A stretch of DNA of 64,000 bases from JBEVOS01 sp964563395 (GCA_964563395.1 CAZLWK010000004.1:129716-193715); one strand, 5' to 3'. Numbered from the stretch's first letter, positions 35,125-44,688 are shown. Notes: generated from the sequence alone by a model not told the origin. A program made the numbers and translations.

Positions 35125-36189
35125 ATGCCCACCATGTTCGACCCCTTGAAGCTTGGCGCGATCGATCTGCCCAATCGCGTGATCATGGCGCCGCTGACGC
35201 GCATGCGCGCGGGCGAGGTGCGCGCCGCGAATGCGCTGATGGCCGAATATTACGCCCAGCGCGCCAGCGCGGGCCTCATCTTGAGCGAAGCCACCTCCGT
35301 GGAGCCCATGGGCGTCGGCTATCCCTCCACGCCCGGCATCTGGTCGGACGAGCAGGCGCAATCCTGGAAGGTCGTCACCGACGCCGTGCACAAGAAGGGC
35401 GGACGCATCTTCATGCAGCTCTGGCATGTGGGGCGCATTTCCGATCCCACCTATCTGAATGGCGAAAAGCCAATCTCGGCGAGCGCCATTCCCCCGGAAG
35501 GCCATGTCACTCTGATCCGTCCGAAAAAATCGTGGGAAACGCCGCGCGCGATGGACGAGGCCGATATCGCCCGCGTGGTCGCGGCCTTCAAGCGCGGCGC
35601 GGAAAATGCGATGCGCGCCGGCTTTGACGGCGTGGAGCTGCACGGCGCCAATGGCTATCTGCTCGATCAATTCCTGCAGGACGGCTCCAACAAGCGCACC
35701 GATCGCTATGGCGGCCCGATCGAGAACCGCGCGCGCTTCATGCTCGAATGCGTGGACGCGGTGGTGTCGGTGTGGGGGGCGGACCGCGTCGGCCTGCACC
35801 TCGCGCCGCGCGGCGATTCCCACACGATGGGCGACTCCAATCCGCTGGCGACGTTCACGCATGTCGCCAAGGAAGCGAAGAAGCGCGGCCTCGCCTTTCT
35901 GTTCGCGCGCGAGCATGTCGCGGCCGACAGCATCGGTCCGAAAATCCGTGAAGCCTTCGGCGGCCCCTTCATCGCCAATGAACGCCTGACGCCGGAGAGC
36001 GCGGCCCGATTGCTCGCCGAAGGCAAGGCCGACGCCGTCTCCTTCGGCGCGCTCTATATCGCCAATCCTGACCTTTATGAGCGCTTGAAGCTCGGCGCGC
36101 CGCTCAATGAGCCGAATGTGAAGACCTATTATTATCCCGACCAGACCGGCTACACCGATTATCCTTTCCTCGATCAAACCGCCGCGTGA
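35125..36189 (+). CDS. Old yellow enzyme-type alkene reductase
   Basis: FMN-dependent ene-reductase of the NemA/OYE family, 354 aa, TIM barrel. Visible family motifs are FDPLKLGAIDLPNRVIMAPLTRMRA (N-terminal strand), QLWHVGRIS, the substrate-binding HGANGYLLDQF and DRYGGPIENRARF. It reduces activated C=C bonds of enals, enones or nitro-compounds with NAD(P)H. It starts a likely operon with two hotdog thioesterases and an amidotransferase, which are spaced by 4 bases or overlap. Confidence 0.95.
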   Translation: MPTMFDPLKLGAIDLPNRVIMAPLTRMRAGEVRAANALMAEYYAQRASAGLILSEATSVEPMGVGYPSTPGIWSDEQAQSWKVVTDAVHKKGGRIFMQLWHVGRISDPTYLNGEKPISASAIPPEGHVTLIRPKKSWETPRAMDEADIARVVAAFKRGAENAMRAGFDGVELHGANGYLLDQFLQDGSNKRTDRYGGPIENRARFMLECVDAVVSVWGADRVGLHLAPRGDSHTMGDSNPLATFTHVAKEAKKRGLAFLFAREHVAADSIGPKIREAFGGPFIANERLTPESAARLLAEGKADAVSFGALYIANPDLYERLKLGAPLNEPNVKTYYYPDQTGYTDYPFLDQTAA

Positions 36190-36193
36190 GGCC

Positions 36194-36631
36194 ATGAGCG
36201 AGGCGGACAAAGCCAAGGTGGCGATGATGAACGCCGGCACGGGCCAGGCCGGCGCGCTCAGGATCGAGACGGTCTCGGTCGACGCGGACGGCGTGGTGGC
36301 CCGCATCCCGTACGATGCGAAACTCGTCGGCGATCCCGATACGGGCGTGATCGCCGGCGGCGTCGTCACCACCTTGCTCGATCACGCCTGCGGCATGGCG
36401 GTGCATCTGAAGATGCAAACGATGCAGCGGATCGCCACGCTCGATCTGCGCATCGATTACATGCGCGCGGCGGCGCCGCAGAAGCCGATCTACGCGAAGG
36501 CGCATTGCTACAAGCTCACGCGTTCGGTCGCGTTCGTGCGCGCGCTCGCCTATGACGAAACGCCGGACGATCCGGTCGCCGCGGCGCAATCGGCGTTCAT
36601 GATCATCGAGGAGCCGAAGGCTGGATCATGA
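36194..36631 (+). CDS. PaaI-like hotdog thioesterase 1
   Basis: Hotdog-fold protein, 145 aa, with the PaaI-type segment VIAGGVVTTLLDHACGMAV containing a catalytic acidic residue (D in LLDHA). It would hydrolyse an acyl- or aryl-CoA. It overlaps the next hotdog gene by ATGA, so the two may form a heteromer or act on related thioesters; the upstream partner is an ene-reductase. Confidence 0.9.
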   Translation: MSEADKAKVAMMNAGTGQAGALRIETVSVDADGVVARIPYDAKLVGDPDTGVIAGGVVTTLLDHACGMAVHLKMQTMQRIATLDLRIDYMRAAAPQKPIYAKAHCYKLTRSVAFVRALAYDETPDDPVAAAQSAFMIIEEPKAGS

Positions 36632-37041
36632 GCGGCGGCGAAAATCTCTCAAATCTCCTCGCGAAGATACCCTACGCGCAATTTCTCGGCCTGCGCGTGG
36701 AGCTCGCCGGCGACGAAATGACGGCGATCCTGCCATTCAGCCCGCATCTGATCGGCAATCCCATGCTGCCGGCGCTGCATGGCGGCGTGCTTGGGGCCTT
36801 CATGGAATTGACGGCGCTCGCGCAAATCTCGATCAGCGAAGGACAGGCGCGCCAGCCGCGCGTGATCGACGTGACCATCGAATATCTGCGAACGGGCCGT
36901 CCGCTCGACACGTTCGCGCGCGCGGAATTGAAGCGCGTGGGCCGTCGCATCGCGAACGTCCACGTGGAGGCGTGGCAGCAGGAGCGCGCGCAGCCCATCG
37001 CCGCGCTGCGCGGTCATTTTCTGGTGTCACCGAAATCATGA
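36628..37041 (+). CDS. PaaI-like hotdog thioesterase 2
   Basis: Second hotdog thioesterase-like protein, 137 aa. The region LPALHGGVLGAFMELTALAQ aligns with the active helix of its neighbour, with E in place of D. It overlaps genes on both sides by ATGA. Together with thioesterase 1 it makes a tandem pair, as often seen next to short-chain dehydrogenases or acyl-CoA ligases. Substrate unknown. Confidence 0.9.
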   Translation: MSGGENLSNLLAKIPYAQFLGLRVELAGDEMTAILPFSPHLIGNPMLPALHGGVLGAFMELTALAQISISEGQARQPRVIDVTIEYLRTGRPLDTFARAELKRVGRRIANVHVEAWQQERAQPIAALRGHFLVSPKS

Positions 37042-37742
37042 GGCGGGATATGCGGCTTGGCGTTTTGCGCACGGGCGCGCCGCCCGCGGAGCTCGCGCAT
37101 TATCCGAGCTATCCGGATATGTTCAAAACCGCCCTGGGCGATGGATTTACCTATCGCGCCTTCGATGTGGAGGGCGGCGAATTGCCGGAGCGCGGCGATT
37201 GCGACGCCTATCTCATCACCGGCTCGCCGGCGGGCGTCTATGACGATCTGCCCTGGATCGCGCCGCTGCGCGATTGGATCGCATCGCTTGAGAAGGAGAT
37301 TCCGCTCGTCGGCATTTGTTTCGGCCATCAGATCATGGCCGAGGCCTATGGCGGGCAGGTGGTGAAGTCGGAGAAGGGATGGGGCGGGGGCTTGCACGCC
37401 TATGACGTGATCGAGCAGCGGCCTTGGATGGATTCCGCCGCGCCCTATGCGATCCCCGTCTCGCATCAGGATCAGGTCGTGGTGAAGCCGCCGGCCGCGC
37501 GCCTGATCGGCGCCAATGAATTCTGTCCCATCGCGGCGCTTGATTATGACGATCGGCGCGCGATGAGTTTTCAATGCCATCCCGAATTCGCCCCGGATTA
37601 TGCGGCTGAATTGGTACGCCGGCGTGTGCGCCTTGGGATCGTCACGCCGGAACGGGGCGAGGAATTGCTGGCGAGCCTTGCGCGTGACAATGACCGCGCC
37701 CGCGTGCAGCGCTGGATGCGCGCTTTTCTGAAGGGCGCCTGA
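37038..37742 (+). CDS. Class I glutamine amidotransferase-like protein
   Basis: Class I glutamine amidotransferase domain, 234 aa, nucleophile C94 in GICFGHQ and the H/E pair in QCHPEF (about 181-183). It is not fused to a synthase domain; relatives include gamma-glutamyl hydrolases and GMP-synthase-like proteins of unknown role. ATG 37038 overlaps the upstream stop by ATGA; ATG 37050 is an alternative. It ends one base from the convergent LysR stop. Confidence 0.9.
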   Translation: MRRDMRLGVLRTGAPPAELAHYPSYPDMFKTALGDGFTYRAFDVEGGELPERGDCDAYLITGSPAGVYDDLPWIAPLRDWIASLEKEIPLVGICFGHQIMAEAYGGQVVKSEKGWGGGLHAYDVIEQRPWMDSAAPYAIPVSHQDQVVVKPPAARLIGANEFCPIAALDYDDRRAMSFQCHPEFAPDYAAELVRRRVRLGIVTPERGEELLASLARDNDRARVQRWMRAFLKGA

Positions 37743-38624
37743 TCAATAGGTCGGATTCAGCCGGCTTTCCACATTGCGCACCAGCGCCTTGAGCCAATCG
37801 CGCACCGCGCGCACGCGCGCGGTGTCGCCTGCCTCCTTGTGCGTGGAGAGCCAGAAGCGGCGCTTCAGCCGCGCCTCGCGCGGCAGCACGCGCGACAAGC
37901 CCTCGGCCATGAAGCAGGGCAGAACGCCGATCCCGCCATCGGCTTCGATCATCGCCCGCTGCGCGCGGATGGAGGAAGACGACAAGGTCGGACGAAGGCC
38001 CGGCAGAATTTCGTCGAGATAGAGCAGTTCCGGCGTCTGCAGGAGATCGTCCACATAGCCGATGACGGCGTGCGCGCGCAGATCCTCCGCGCGTTGCGGC
38101 GCGCCCGCGCTCCGCAGATAGGCGCTCGATGCATAAAGACCGAGTTCGTAATCGGTGAGCGGTTCGACCACCAGACGCTGCGCGGACGGCGCGGCGAGCG
38201 TGATGGCGATGTCGGCCTCGCGCTTGGTGGGCGAAAGGAGCACGGTCTGCGCCGCGAGCTCGATGCGCAGATGCGGGCGGGCGCGCCGCAATTCCGGCAG
38301 GGCGGGCGCGAGGATCGCCGTGCCGAACCCTTCCGATACGCTGATGCGCACCGTGCCGCTGGCCGTGTCACGCGCGGTGGCCCGCGCGGCGGCCTCCATC
38401 GCCGCTTCCGCGCCTTGCGCCGTCTCCAAGAGGCGCCCGCCCGTGGCGGTCAGCTGTAGGCCGGACGGCGAGCGCACGAACAGCGTCGCCCCCAGCGCCG
38501 TCTCAAGCCGGGCGAGCCTGCGCCCCACGGTCGCGGCGTCCACGCCCAGCTTTTGCGCGGCGGCCGTGAGCGAGCCAGCGCGGGCGGCGGACAGGAAATG
38601 GCGCAGATCGTCCCAGTCGAACAT
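37743..38624 (-). CDS. LysR-type transcriptional regulator
   Basis: LysR family protein, 293 aa, with the N-terminal winged HTH (LRHFLSAARAGSLTAAAQKLGV) and a periplasmic-binding-type effector domain. ATG 38624 is preferred; the frame is open to 38666 but would cross the operator region. It is divergent from mmsA and the valine-degradation operon, so it is probably their regulator, responding to a pathway intermediate; that is inferred from position. Confidence 0.92.
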   Translation of the reverse strand: MFDWDDLRHFLSAARAGSLTAAAQKLGVDAATVGRRLARLETALGATLFVRSPSGLQLTATGGRLLETAQGAEAAMEAAARATARDTASGTVRISVSEGFGTAILAPALPELRRARPHLRIELAAQTVLLSPTKREADIAITLAAPSAQRLVVEPLTDYELGLYASSAYLRSAGAPQRAEDLRAHAVIGYVDDLLQTPELLYLDEILPGLRPTLSSSSIRAQRAMIEADGGIGVLPCFMAEGLSRVLPREARLKRRFWLSTHKEAGDTARVRAVRDWLKALVRNVESRLNPTY

Positions 38625-38667
38625 GGCGCGGGCGCCGCCTCCAAGCCGGCATTGACGCAGCTTCATG

Positions 38668-38681
38668 CTGCAATTTTGCAG
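38668..38681. promoter_or_regulatory. Probable LysR-protein binding site
   Basis: CTGCAA-TT-TTGCAG is a perfect inverted repeat (6-bp arms) between the LysR gene and mmsA, with the T-N11-A character of LysR boxes, 66 bases before mmsA. Confidence 0.55.
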
Positions 38682-38746
38682 TACCCCCTCCGCATTGCGT
38701 GCGCTAGACCCGTCGCGACAATCGAGACGGCTCCAGGAGGAAGGCC

Positions 38747-40243
38747 ATGCGCACGATCCATCATTTCAAGGACGGCGCCGCGCTGGAGGGGCGCTCAGGC
38801 CGTTTCGGCGACGTGTTCAATCCCAATACGGGCGAGGTTCAGGCCCGCGTGCAGCTCGCCACCGCCGATGAGGTGGACGCGGTAATCCGCTCAGCTGAGG
38901 CGGCGCAGGGCGCCTGGGCGGCCACCAATCCGCAGCGCCGCGCGCGCGTCATGTTCGAGTTCAAGCGGCTTGTCGAAGCCAATATGAACGAACTCGCCGA
39001 ATTGCTCTCGTCGGAGCATGGCAAGGTGATCGCCGATTCCAAGGGCGATATTCAGCGCGGCCTTGAGGTGATCGAATTCGCGTGCGGCATCCCGCACGCG
39101 CTGAAGGGCGAATATACGGAAGGCGCGGGGCCAGGCATCGACGTCTATTCGATGCGCCAGCCGCTCGGCGTCGTCGCCGGCATCACCCCGTTCAATTTTC
39201 CCGCCATGATTCCGATGTGGATGTTCGGCGTCGCGATCGCGGTCGGCAATGCGTTCGTGCTGAAGCCGTCCGAGCGCGATCCGAGCGTGCCGGTGCGTCT
39301 GGCGCAACTGATGATCGAAGCCGGCCTGCCGCCGGGCGTGCTGAATGTGGTGCACGGCGACAAGGTCGCGGTCGATGCGCTGCTCACGCATCCGACGATC
39401 AAGGCGGTGAGCTTCGTCGGTTCGTCCGACATCGCCAATTATGTCTACCAGGTGGGCGCCACGCACGGAAAGCGCGTGCAGGCCATGGGCGGCGCCAAGA
39501 ACCATGGAATCGTGCTGCCCGACGCCGATCTCGATCAGACGGTGAAGGATCTTGTCGGCGCCGCGTATGGATCGGCCGGCGAGCGCTGCATGGCGCTGCC
39601 CGTGGTCGTGCCGGTGGGACGCAAGACCGCCGACGCGCTGCGCGACCGTTTGCTTGGCGAGATCGAAACGCTGAAGGTCGGCGTCTCCACCGATCCGGCC
39701 GCGCAATATGGCCCGGTTGTCAACGAGGCGCACAAAAAGCGCGTCAGCGATTACATTCAGATGGGAGTCGACGAGGGCGCCGAACTCGTCGTCGACGGTC
39801 GCGATTTCAAGTTGCAAGGATTTGAGAAGGGCTTCTTCCTGGGTCCAAGCCTGTTCGATCAGGTCAAGCCGACGATGAAGACCTATCAGGAAGAAATCTT
39901 CGGGCCGGTGCTGCAAATGGTGCGCGCCGAGAGCTTCGAGGAAGCGGTCGATCTTCCCTCCAAGCATCAATATGGCAATGGCGTCGCAATCTTCACGCGT
40001 AATGGCCGCGCCGCGCGCGAGTTCGCCGCGCGCGTGAATGTCGGCATGGTCGGCATTAATGTGCCGATCCCGGTGCCTGTCGCTTACCATACGTTTGGCG
40101 GCTGGAAGCGCTCGGCGTTCGGCGACACCAACCAGCACGGCATGGAGGGCGTAAAGTTCTTCACCAAGGTGAAGACCGTAACGGCGCGCTGGCCCGAAGG
40201 TGAGACAGGCGATTCCGCCTTCGTCATTCCGACGATGCGGTGA
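38747..40243 (+). CDS. mmsA: CoA-acylating methylmalonate-semialdehyde dehydrogenase
   Basis: Aldehyde dehydrogenase superfamily, 498 aa, converting methylmalonate semialdehyde to propionyl-CoA plus CO2 at the end of valine catabolism. Catalytic C281 is in GSAGERCMALPV, typical of the MmsA subgroup, and GITPFNFPAMIPMWM is the family signature. AGGAGGAAGG precedes the ATG. It heads an operon with the other valine-branch enzymes through 44688. Confidence 0.96.
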   Translation: MRTIHHFKDGAALEGRSGRFGDVFNPNTGEVQARVQLATADEVDAVIRSAEAAQGAWAATNPQRRARVMFEFKRLVEANMNELAELLSSEHGKVIADSKGDIQRGLEVIEFACGIPHALKGEYTEGAGPGIDVYSMRQPLGVVAGITPFNFPAMIPMWMFGVAIAVGNAFVLKPSERDPSVPVRLAQLMIEAGLPPGVLNVVHGDKVAVDALLTHPTIKAVSFVGSSDIANYVYQVGATHGKRVQAMGGAKNHGIVLPDADLDQTVKDLVGAAYGSAGERCMALPVVVPVGRKTADALRDRLLGEIETLKVGVSTDPAAQYGPVVNEAHKKRVSDYIQMGVDEGAELVVDGRDFKLQGFEKGFFLGPSLFDQVKPTMKTYQEEIFGPVLQMVRAESFEEAVDLPSKHQYGNGVAIFTRNGRAAREFAARVNVGMVGINVPIPVPVAYHTFGGWKRSAFGDTNQHGMEGVKFFTKVKTVTARWPEGETGDSAFVIPTMR

Positions 40244-40248
40244 GCGCG

Positions 40249-40791
40249 ATGAGCGGGCCCGCCGCCGAGGACCGCACCACGCCGCAGGGTCTGCTGCGCT
40301 GCGCGCTCGAACATTTCGCCGCCGCGCTCGCCGCCCATGACGTGCTCGCCAACGAAGATGTCGGCGCGCAAGGCGCTCCGGCGGCGCCGGTCTATCAGAT
40401 GTGCGCGCGCGCGATCGAATTGGCGCTGCGCGCCTATCTTGGCGCGCGGGGCGATGGGGCGATGCGGGCGGCTTTCAGTTTAACCGAGCTCGATCGCGCC
40501 GCCCGCGCTGAAGGGCTCGCGCTTGAAACCGAGCGCGCGCTGCTGCTCATCCTCGATCAGATGCATGCGTCGGGACGCTATCGCGCGGTGCGGCCCGACA
40601 GCGTGACGCTGCTCGGCGCGGATGAATTGTTCTCGCTGACGGGCGAGACGCTGGGGCCGGCGCTGCGGGCGATCGACGGGGGATGGCGGCTTTTGTCCTC
40701 GCCGGCCGGCGCCCACATCGTGGCGCGGAATTGGTTGAATCTCATTGAGATCAAGCGAAACGCCAAGGATACTTTGCTGCATGACCTATGA
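40249..40791 (+). CDS. Uncharacterised helical protein in the valine operon (HEPN-like?)
   Basis: About 180 aa, mostly helical and Ala/Leu-rich. The segment VYQMCARAIELALRAYLGARG resembles the substrate-binding helix of HEPN-type proteins, but the catalytic R-x4-6-H motif of HEPN RNases is not evident. It starts 6 bases after mmsA (a GTG at 40240 overlaps the mmsA stop) and overlaps the hydratase gene by 11 bases, so it is cotranscribed with valine degradation. I do not recognise a family with confidence. Confidence 0.6.
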   Translation: MSGPAAEDRTTPQGLLRCALEHFAAALAAHDVLANEDVGAQGAPAAPVYQMCARAIELALRAYLGARGDGAMRAAFSLTELDRAARAEGLALETERALLLILDQMHASGRYRAVRPDSVTLLGADELFSLTGETLGPALRAIDGGWRLLSSPAGAHIVARNWLNLIEIKRNAKDTLLHDL

Positions 40792-41554
40792 AACCATTCT
40801 GATCGAGCGCCATGGCCGCGTGGCGCTGATCCGCCTCAATCGCCCGCAGGCGCTCAATGCTCTTAACGCGCAGGTGCTGCGCGAATTGTCGGACGCGCTC
40901 GACGCGCTCGAAGCCGATCCCGAGGTCGGCTGCCTGGTGCTCACCGGATCGGAGCGCGCGTTCGCGGCCGGCGCCGACATCAAGGAAATGGCCTCCCAAT
41001 CCTATGCGCAGATGAACGGCGCGGATTATTTCGGCGGCTGGAAGCGGCTCACCGATTGCAGGAAGCCCGTGATCGCGGCGGTCTCTGGCTTCGCGCTGGG
41101 CGGGGGATGCGAACTCGCGCTGATGTGCGATTTCATCATCGCCTCCGACACCGCGAAATTCGGTCAGCCGGAGATCAAGCTCGGCGTGATGCCCGGCATG
41201 GGCGGCTCGCAGCGTCTGACGCGCGCCATCGGCAAGGCCAAGTCTATGGATATGTGCCTCACGGGGCGCAACATGGACGCCGCCGAAGCCGAGCGCAGCG
41301 GGCTCGTCTCCCGTGTCGTGCCCGCCGACAAGCTGATCGATGAAGCGCTCGCCGCCGCGCACACGATCGCGGGGTTCTCGCTGCCTTCCGTGCAGACCTG
41401 CAAGGAAGCGGTCAATCGCGCGTTCGAGGTGTCTTTGAGCGAAGGCGTGTTGTTCGAACGGCGCGTGTTCCATGCGCTCTTCGCCACCGAGGATCAGAAG
41501 GAGGGCATGGCCGCCTTCATCGAAAAGCGGCCGCCCAATTTCAAGCACCGCTGA
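40781..41554 (+). CDS. Enoyl-CoA hydratase/isomerase (crotonase) family
   Basis: Crotonase-fold hydratase, 257 aa, with oxyanion-hole regions FAAGADIKEM and ALGGGCELALMCD and the catalytic glutamates in EIKLGVMPGMGG. In this operon it is suited to hydrate methacrylyl-CoA to 3-hydroxyisobutyryl-CoA. ATG 40781 gives MTYETILIERHGRVALI, a normal N-terminus. Confidence 0.94.
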   Translation: MTYETILIERHGRVALIRLNRPQALNALNAQVLRELSDALDALEADPEVGCLVLTGSERAFAAGADIKEMASQSYAQMNGADYFGGWKRLTDCRKPVIAAVSGFALGGGCELALMCDFIIASDTAKFGQPEIKLGVMPGMGGSQRLTRAIGKAKSMDMCLTGRNMDAAEAERSGLVSRVVPADKLIDEALAAAHTIAGFSLPSVQTCKEAVNRAFEVSLSEGVLFERRVFHALFATEDQKEGMAAFIEKRPPNFKHR

Positions 41555-41555
41555 G

Positions 41556-42698
41556 ATGAGCGCCTACCAGCTCTCCGAAGACCAGCGCATGATCGTGGAC
41601 GCCGCGCGCGACTTCACGGATGGCGCGCTGCGTCCCAATGCGGCGCGCTGGGAGGAGGAAAAATCCCTTGATAAGCCGACCTTGCGCGAGATGGCCGCGC
41701 TCGGTTTCGCGGCGATCTATATTCGCGACGATGTCGGCGGCGCGGGCCTTGGCCGTTTGGAAGCGGCGCTGATCTTCGAGCAATTGTCGCGCGGCTGCGT
41801 GTCGACCGCGTCTTTCGTGTCGATCCACAATATGTGCTCTTGGATGATCGATGCGTTCGGCGAGGAGGCGCAGCGCCAGAAATGGTTGCCCGCGCTCGCC
41901 TCGATGGAGCTGATCGCCTCCTATTGCCTGACCGAGCCGAACGCCGGCTCGGATGCTGCCAGCTTGCGCACCAGCGCCCGGCGTGACGGCGATTCCTACG
42001 TGCTTAACGGGTCCAAGGCCTTCATTTCCGGCGGCGGCTTCTCCGATCTTTATGTGGTGATGGCGCGCACCGGCGATGCTGGCGCGGGCGGCGTCTCCAC
42101 CTTCCTTGTCGAAAACGGAGCGCCCGGCCTCTCCTTCGGCAAAAATGAACGCAAGATGGGCTGGCAGGCGCAGCCGACGGCGCAGGTCATCTTCGAGGAT
42201 TGCCGCATCCCCGCCGCCAATCGCATCGGCGCGGAAGGGGCGGGCTTCAAGTTCGCGATGGCGGGCCTCGACGGCGGGCGCCTGAACATCGCCGCATGCT
42301 CGCTCGGTGGGGCGGAAGAAGCGCTGACGCGCGCGCTTTCCTATGCGCGCGACCGCAAGCAATTCGGCAAGGCGCTCACCGAGTTTCAGGCCACCCAATT
42401 CAAGCTCGCCGACATGGCGATCGATTTGGAAGCCGGGCGTGCGCTGCTTTACGAGGCCGCGCGCCGGCTCGACGCCAAGGATCCCGAGGCGACGCGCTTT
42501 TGCGCCATGGCCAAGCGCTATGTCACGGACATGGGCTCCAAGGTCGCCAATGACGCGCTGCAGCTGCACGGCGGCTATGGCTATCTCGCCGATTACGAAG
42601 TCGAGCGCATCGTGCGCGATCTGCGCGTGCACCAAATCCTCGAAGGCACGAACGAGATCATGCGCGTGATCGTCGCGCGGGAGATGCTGAAAGCATGA
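41556..42698 (+). CDS. Acyl-CoA dehydrogenase (isobutyryl-CoA dehydrogenase type)
   Basis: FAD-dependent acyl-CoA dehydrogenase, 380 aa. CLTEPNAGSDAASLRT is the N/middle-domain signature; the catalytic base is E363 in LEGTNEIMR, and DRKQFGKALTEFQ and GGYGY are also conserved. Context suggests oxidation of isobutyryl-CoA to methacrylyl-CoA. It starts one base after the hydratase stop and overlaps the hydrolase by ATGA. Confidence 0.94.
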   Translation: MSAYQLSEDQRMIVDAARDFTDGALRPNAARWEEEKSLDKPTLREMAALGFAAIYIRDDVGGAGLGRLEAALIFEQLSRGCVSTASFVSIHNMCSWMIDAFGEEAQRQKWLPALASMELIASYCLTEPNAGSDAASLRTSARRDGDSYVLNGSKAFISGGGFSDLYVVMARTGDAGAGGVSTFLVENGAPGLSFGKNERKMGWQAQPTAQVIFEDCRIPAANRIGAEGAGFKFAMAGLDGGRLNIAACSLGGAEEALTRALSYARDRKQFGKALTEFQATQFKLADMAIDLEAGRALLYEAARRLDAKDPEATRFCAMAKRYVTDMGSKVANDALQLHGGYGYLADYEVERIVRDLRVHQILEGTNEIMRVIVAREMLKA

Positions 42699-43768
42699 GC
42701 GAGGATGTTCTCGTCCGCGTCGCCGACAAGCTCGGCCGATTGACGCTCAATCGTCCGGCCGCGCTCCATGCGCTGACCGAACCGATGTGTCAGACGATGA
42801 CGGACGCGTTGCTCGCCTGGCGCAGCGATCCGCAGATCGGCGCCGTTTTGATCGACCACGCCGAGGGCACGCGCGGCTTTTGCGCCGGCGGCGATATCCG
42901 CCTGCTCGCGGAGAGCGGCGCGGGCGACGGCGCGGCCGCGCGCGCTTTCTTCCGCACGGAATATCGCCTCAACCATCTCATCCATTCGTTTCCCAAGCCG
43001 ATCGTGGCGCTGATCGACGGCGTGACGATGGGCGGCGGCGTCGGGCTTTCCGTCCATGCGCCATTCCGCGTGGCGAGCGAACGCACTTTGTTCGCCATGC
43101 CAGAGACTGGCATTGGTCTCTTTCCCGATGTCGGCGGCGGCTGGTTCATGCCGCGTCTGAAGGACGAGATCGGAATCTGGCTTGCGCTCACGGGCGCGCG
43201 CATCAAGGCGGCCGATTGCATCGAAGCGGGCGTGGCGACGCATTACGTGCCGAGCGAGCTCCTGGGCGCGGTGGTCACGCAGATCGCCGGCGCGGCGGGC
43301 GCGCACGATCCGGCCGCTTCGCTGCGCTCGGGCCTTGGCGCGCTCGACGAAAGCGCAGGCCGCCCGAAGGAACTCACCGCGGAGAACCGGGCGCGCATCA
43401 AGGCGGTGTTCAAGTTCGACACCGTCGAGGAGATCATCGCCGCGCTTGAAAAGGACGGCTCGGACTGGTCCAAGGCGCAGCTTGAAACGCTGGCGACGAA
43501 ATCGCCGCAAACGCTGAAGGTGGCGATGCGCCAATTGCGCGAGGGCGCCAAGGCGTCATCCTTCGCCGACAATATGCGCATGGAATTCCGCATCGCCGCG
43601 CGCGTGATCCATCGCAACGATTTCCAGGACGGCGTGCGCGCCGTGATCGTCGACAAGGATAATGCGCCGCGTTGGAAGCCGGAAACCTTGGCTGGCGTGA
43701 CCAATGCGATGCTCGATGAAATTTTCGCGCCGCTGCCGCCGGATCAGGAATGGACGCCGCTCGCCTGA
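42695..43768 (+). CDS. 3-hydroxyisobutyryl-CoA hydrolase
   Basis: Crotonase-fold thioesterase, 357 aa, of the HIBCH type: GFCAGGDIRLLAE and MGGGVGLS (oxyanion hole), ETGIGLFPDVGGGW (catalytic acid), longer than simple hydratases. It hydrolyses 3-hydroxyisobutyryl-CoA, releasing the free acid for mmsB. It overlaps the dehydrogenase gene by ATGA. Confidence 0.95.
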   Translation: MSEDVLVRVADKLGRLTLNRPAALHALTEPMCQTMTDALLAWRSDPQIGAVLIDHAEGTRGFCAGGDIRLLAESGAGDGAAARAFFRTEYRLNHLIHSFPKPIVALIDGVTMGGGVGLSVHAPFRVASERTLFAMPETGIGLFPDVGGGWFMPRLKDEIGIWLALTGARIKAADCIEAGVATHYVPSELLGAVVTQIAGAAGAHDPAASLRSGLGALDESAGRPKELTAENRARIKAVFKFDTVEEIIAALEKDGSDWSKAQLETLATKSPQTLKVAMRQLREGAKASSFADNMRMEFRIAARVIHRNDFQDGVRAVIVDKDNAPRWKPETLAGVTNAMLDEIFAPLPPDQEWTPLA

Positions 43769-43791
43769 CCACGAACAAAAGGGAGAACCCC

Positions 43792-44688
43792 ATGGGTGAG
43801 ATCGCGTTCATCGGGCTGGGCAATATGGGCGCCGGCATGGCCGGCAATCTGGCCAAGGCGGGCCGCGCGGTGCGCGCGTTCGATCTCTCAAGCGCGGCGA
43901 TGGAGCGCGCCAAGTCGCTCGGCTGCGCCCCGCAGAGTTCCGCCGGCGAAGCGGTGACCGGCGCCGACATCGTCATCACCATGCTGCCGGCGGGGCCGCA
44001 CGTGCGCGCGGCCTATGCGAGCGATGTCATTCCCAACGCCAAGAAGGGCGCGCTTCTGATCGATTGCTCCACCATCGATGTTGAAAACGCGCGCGCCGCC
44101 GCGAAAGACGCGGCGAGCGCGGGATTGCGCGCCGCGGACGCGCCCGTTTCGGGCGGTACGGCGGCGGCGGATGCAGGCACGCTCGCCTTCATGGTGGGCT
44201 GCGCGGAGCGCGATTTTCCCGAAATTGAGGAGGCGTTGAAGCCGATGGCGCGCGCGATCATTCGCGCGGGCGAGAGCGGCGCGGGCCAGGCGGCGAAAAT
44301 CTGCAACAACATGCTGCTCGGCATCTCCATGATCGGCACGTGCGAAGCCTTCGCGCTCGCCGAGAAGCTCGGCCTCGAGGCGGAGCGCTTCTTCGAGATC
44401 GCGTCCAAATCCTCCGGCCAGTGCTGGTCGCTCACCTCCTATTGTCCCGTGCCCGGCCCGGTGCCTGCCGCGCCCTCCAATCGCGGCTATCAGGGCGGCT
44501 TCGCCACCGCGATGATGCTGAAGGATTTGAAGCTGGCGCAGGAGGCCGCCGCCAAGGCCGGGGCCTCCACGCCGCTGGGCGCCCAGGCCGAGGCGCTTTA
44601 CCAAATGTTCGCCGCGCTCGGACAAGAGGGGCGGGATTTCTCGGCCATCCTTCATTTGTTGCGCGGGCGGCTGAGCGATCTCGCCTGA
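43792..44688 (+). CDS. mmsB: 3-hydroxyisobutyrate dehydrogenase
   Basis: NAD-dependent beta-hydroxyacid dehydrogenase, 298 aa. Rossmann motif GLGNMGAGMAGNL at the N-terminus, substrate motif DAPVSGGTAAA, and catalytic K169 in AAKICNNMLLG. It oxidises 3-hydroxyisobutyrate to methylmalonate semialdehyde, the mmsA substrate. GGGAGAA precedes ATG 43792. Last gene of the valine operon. Confidence 0.95.
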   Translation: MGEIAFIGLGNMGAGMAGNLAKAGRAVRAFDLSSAAMERAKSLGCAPQSSAGEAVTGADIVITMLPAGPHVRAAYASDVIPNAKKGALLIDCSTIDVENARAAAKDAASAGLRAADAPVSGGTAAADAGTLAFMVGCAERDFPEIEEALKPMARAIIRAGESGAGQAAKICNNMLLGISMIGTCEAFALAEKLGLEAERFFEIASKSSGQCWSLTSYCPVPGPVPAAPSNRGYQGGFATAMMLKDLKLAQEAAAKAGASTPLGAQAEALYQMFAALGQEGRDFSAILHLLRGRLSDLA

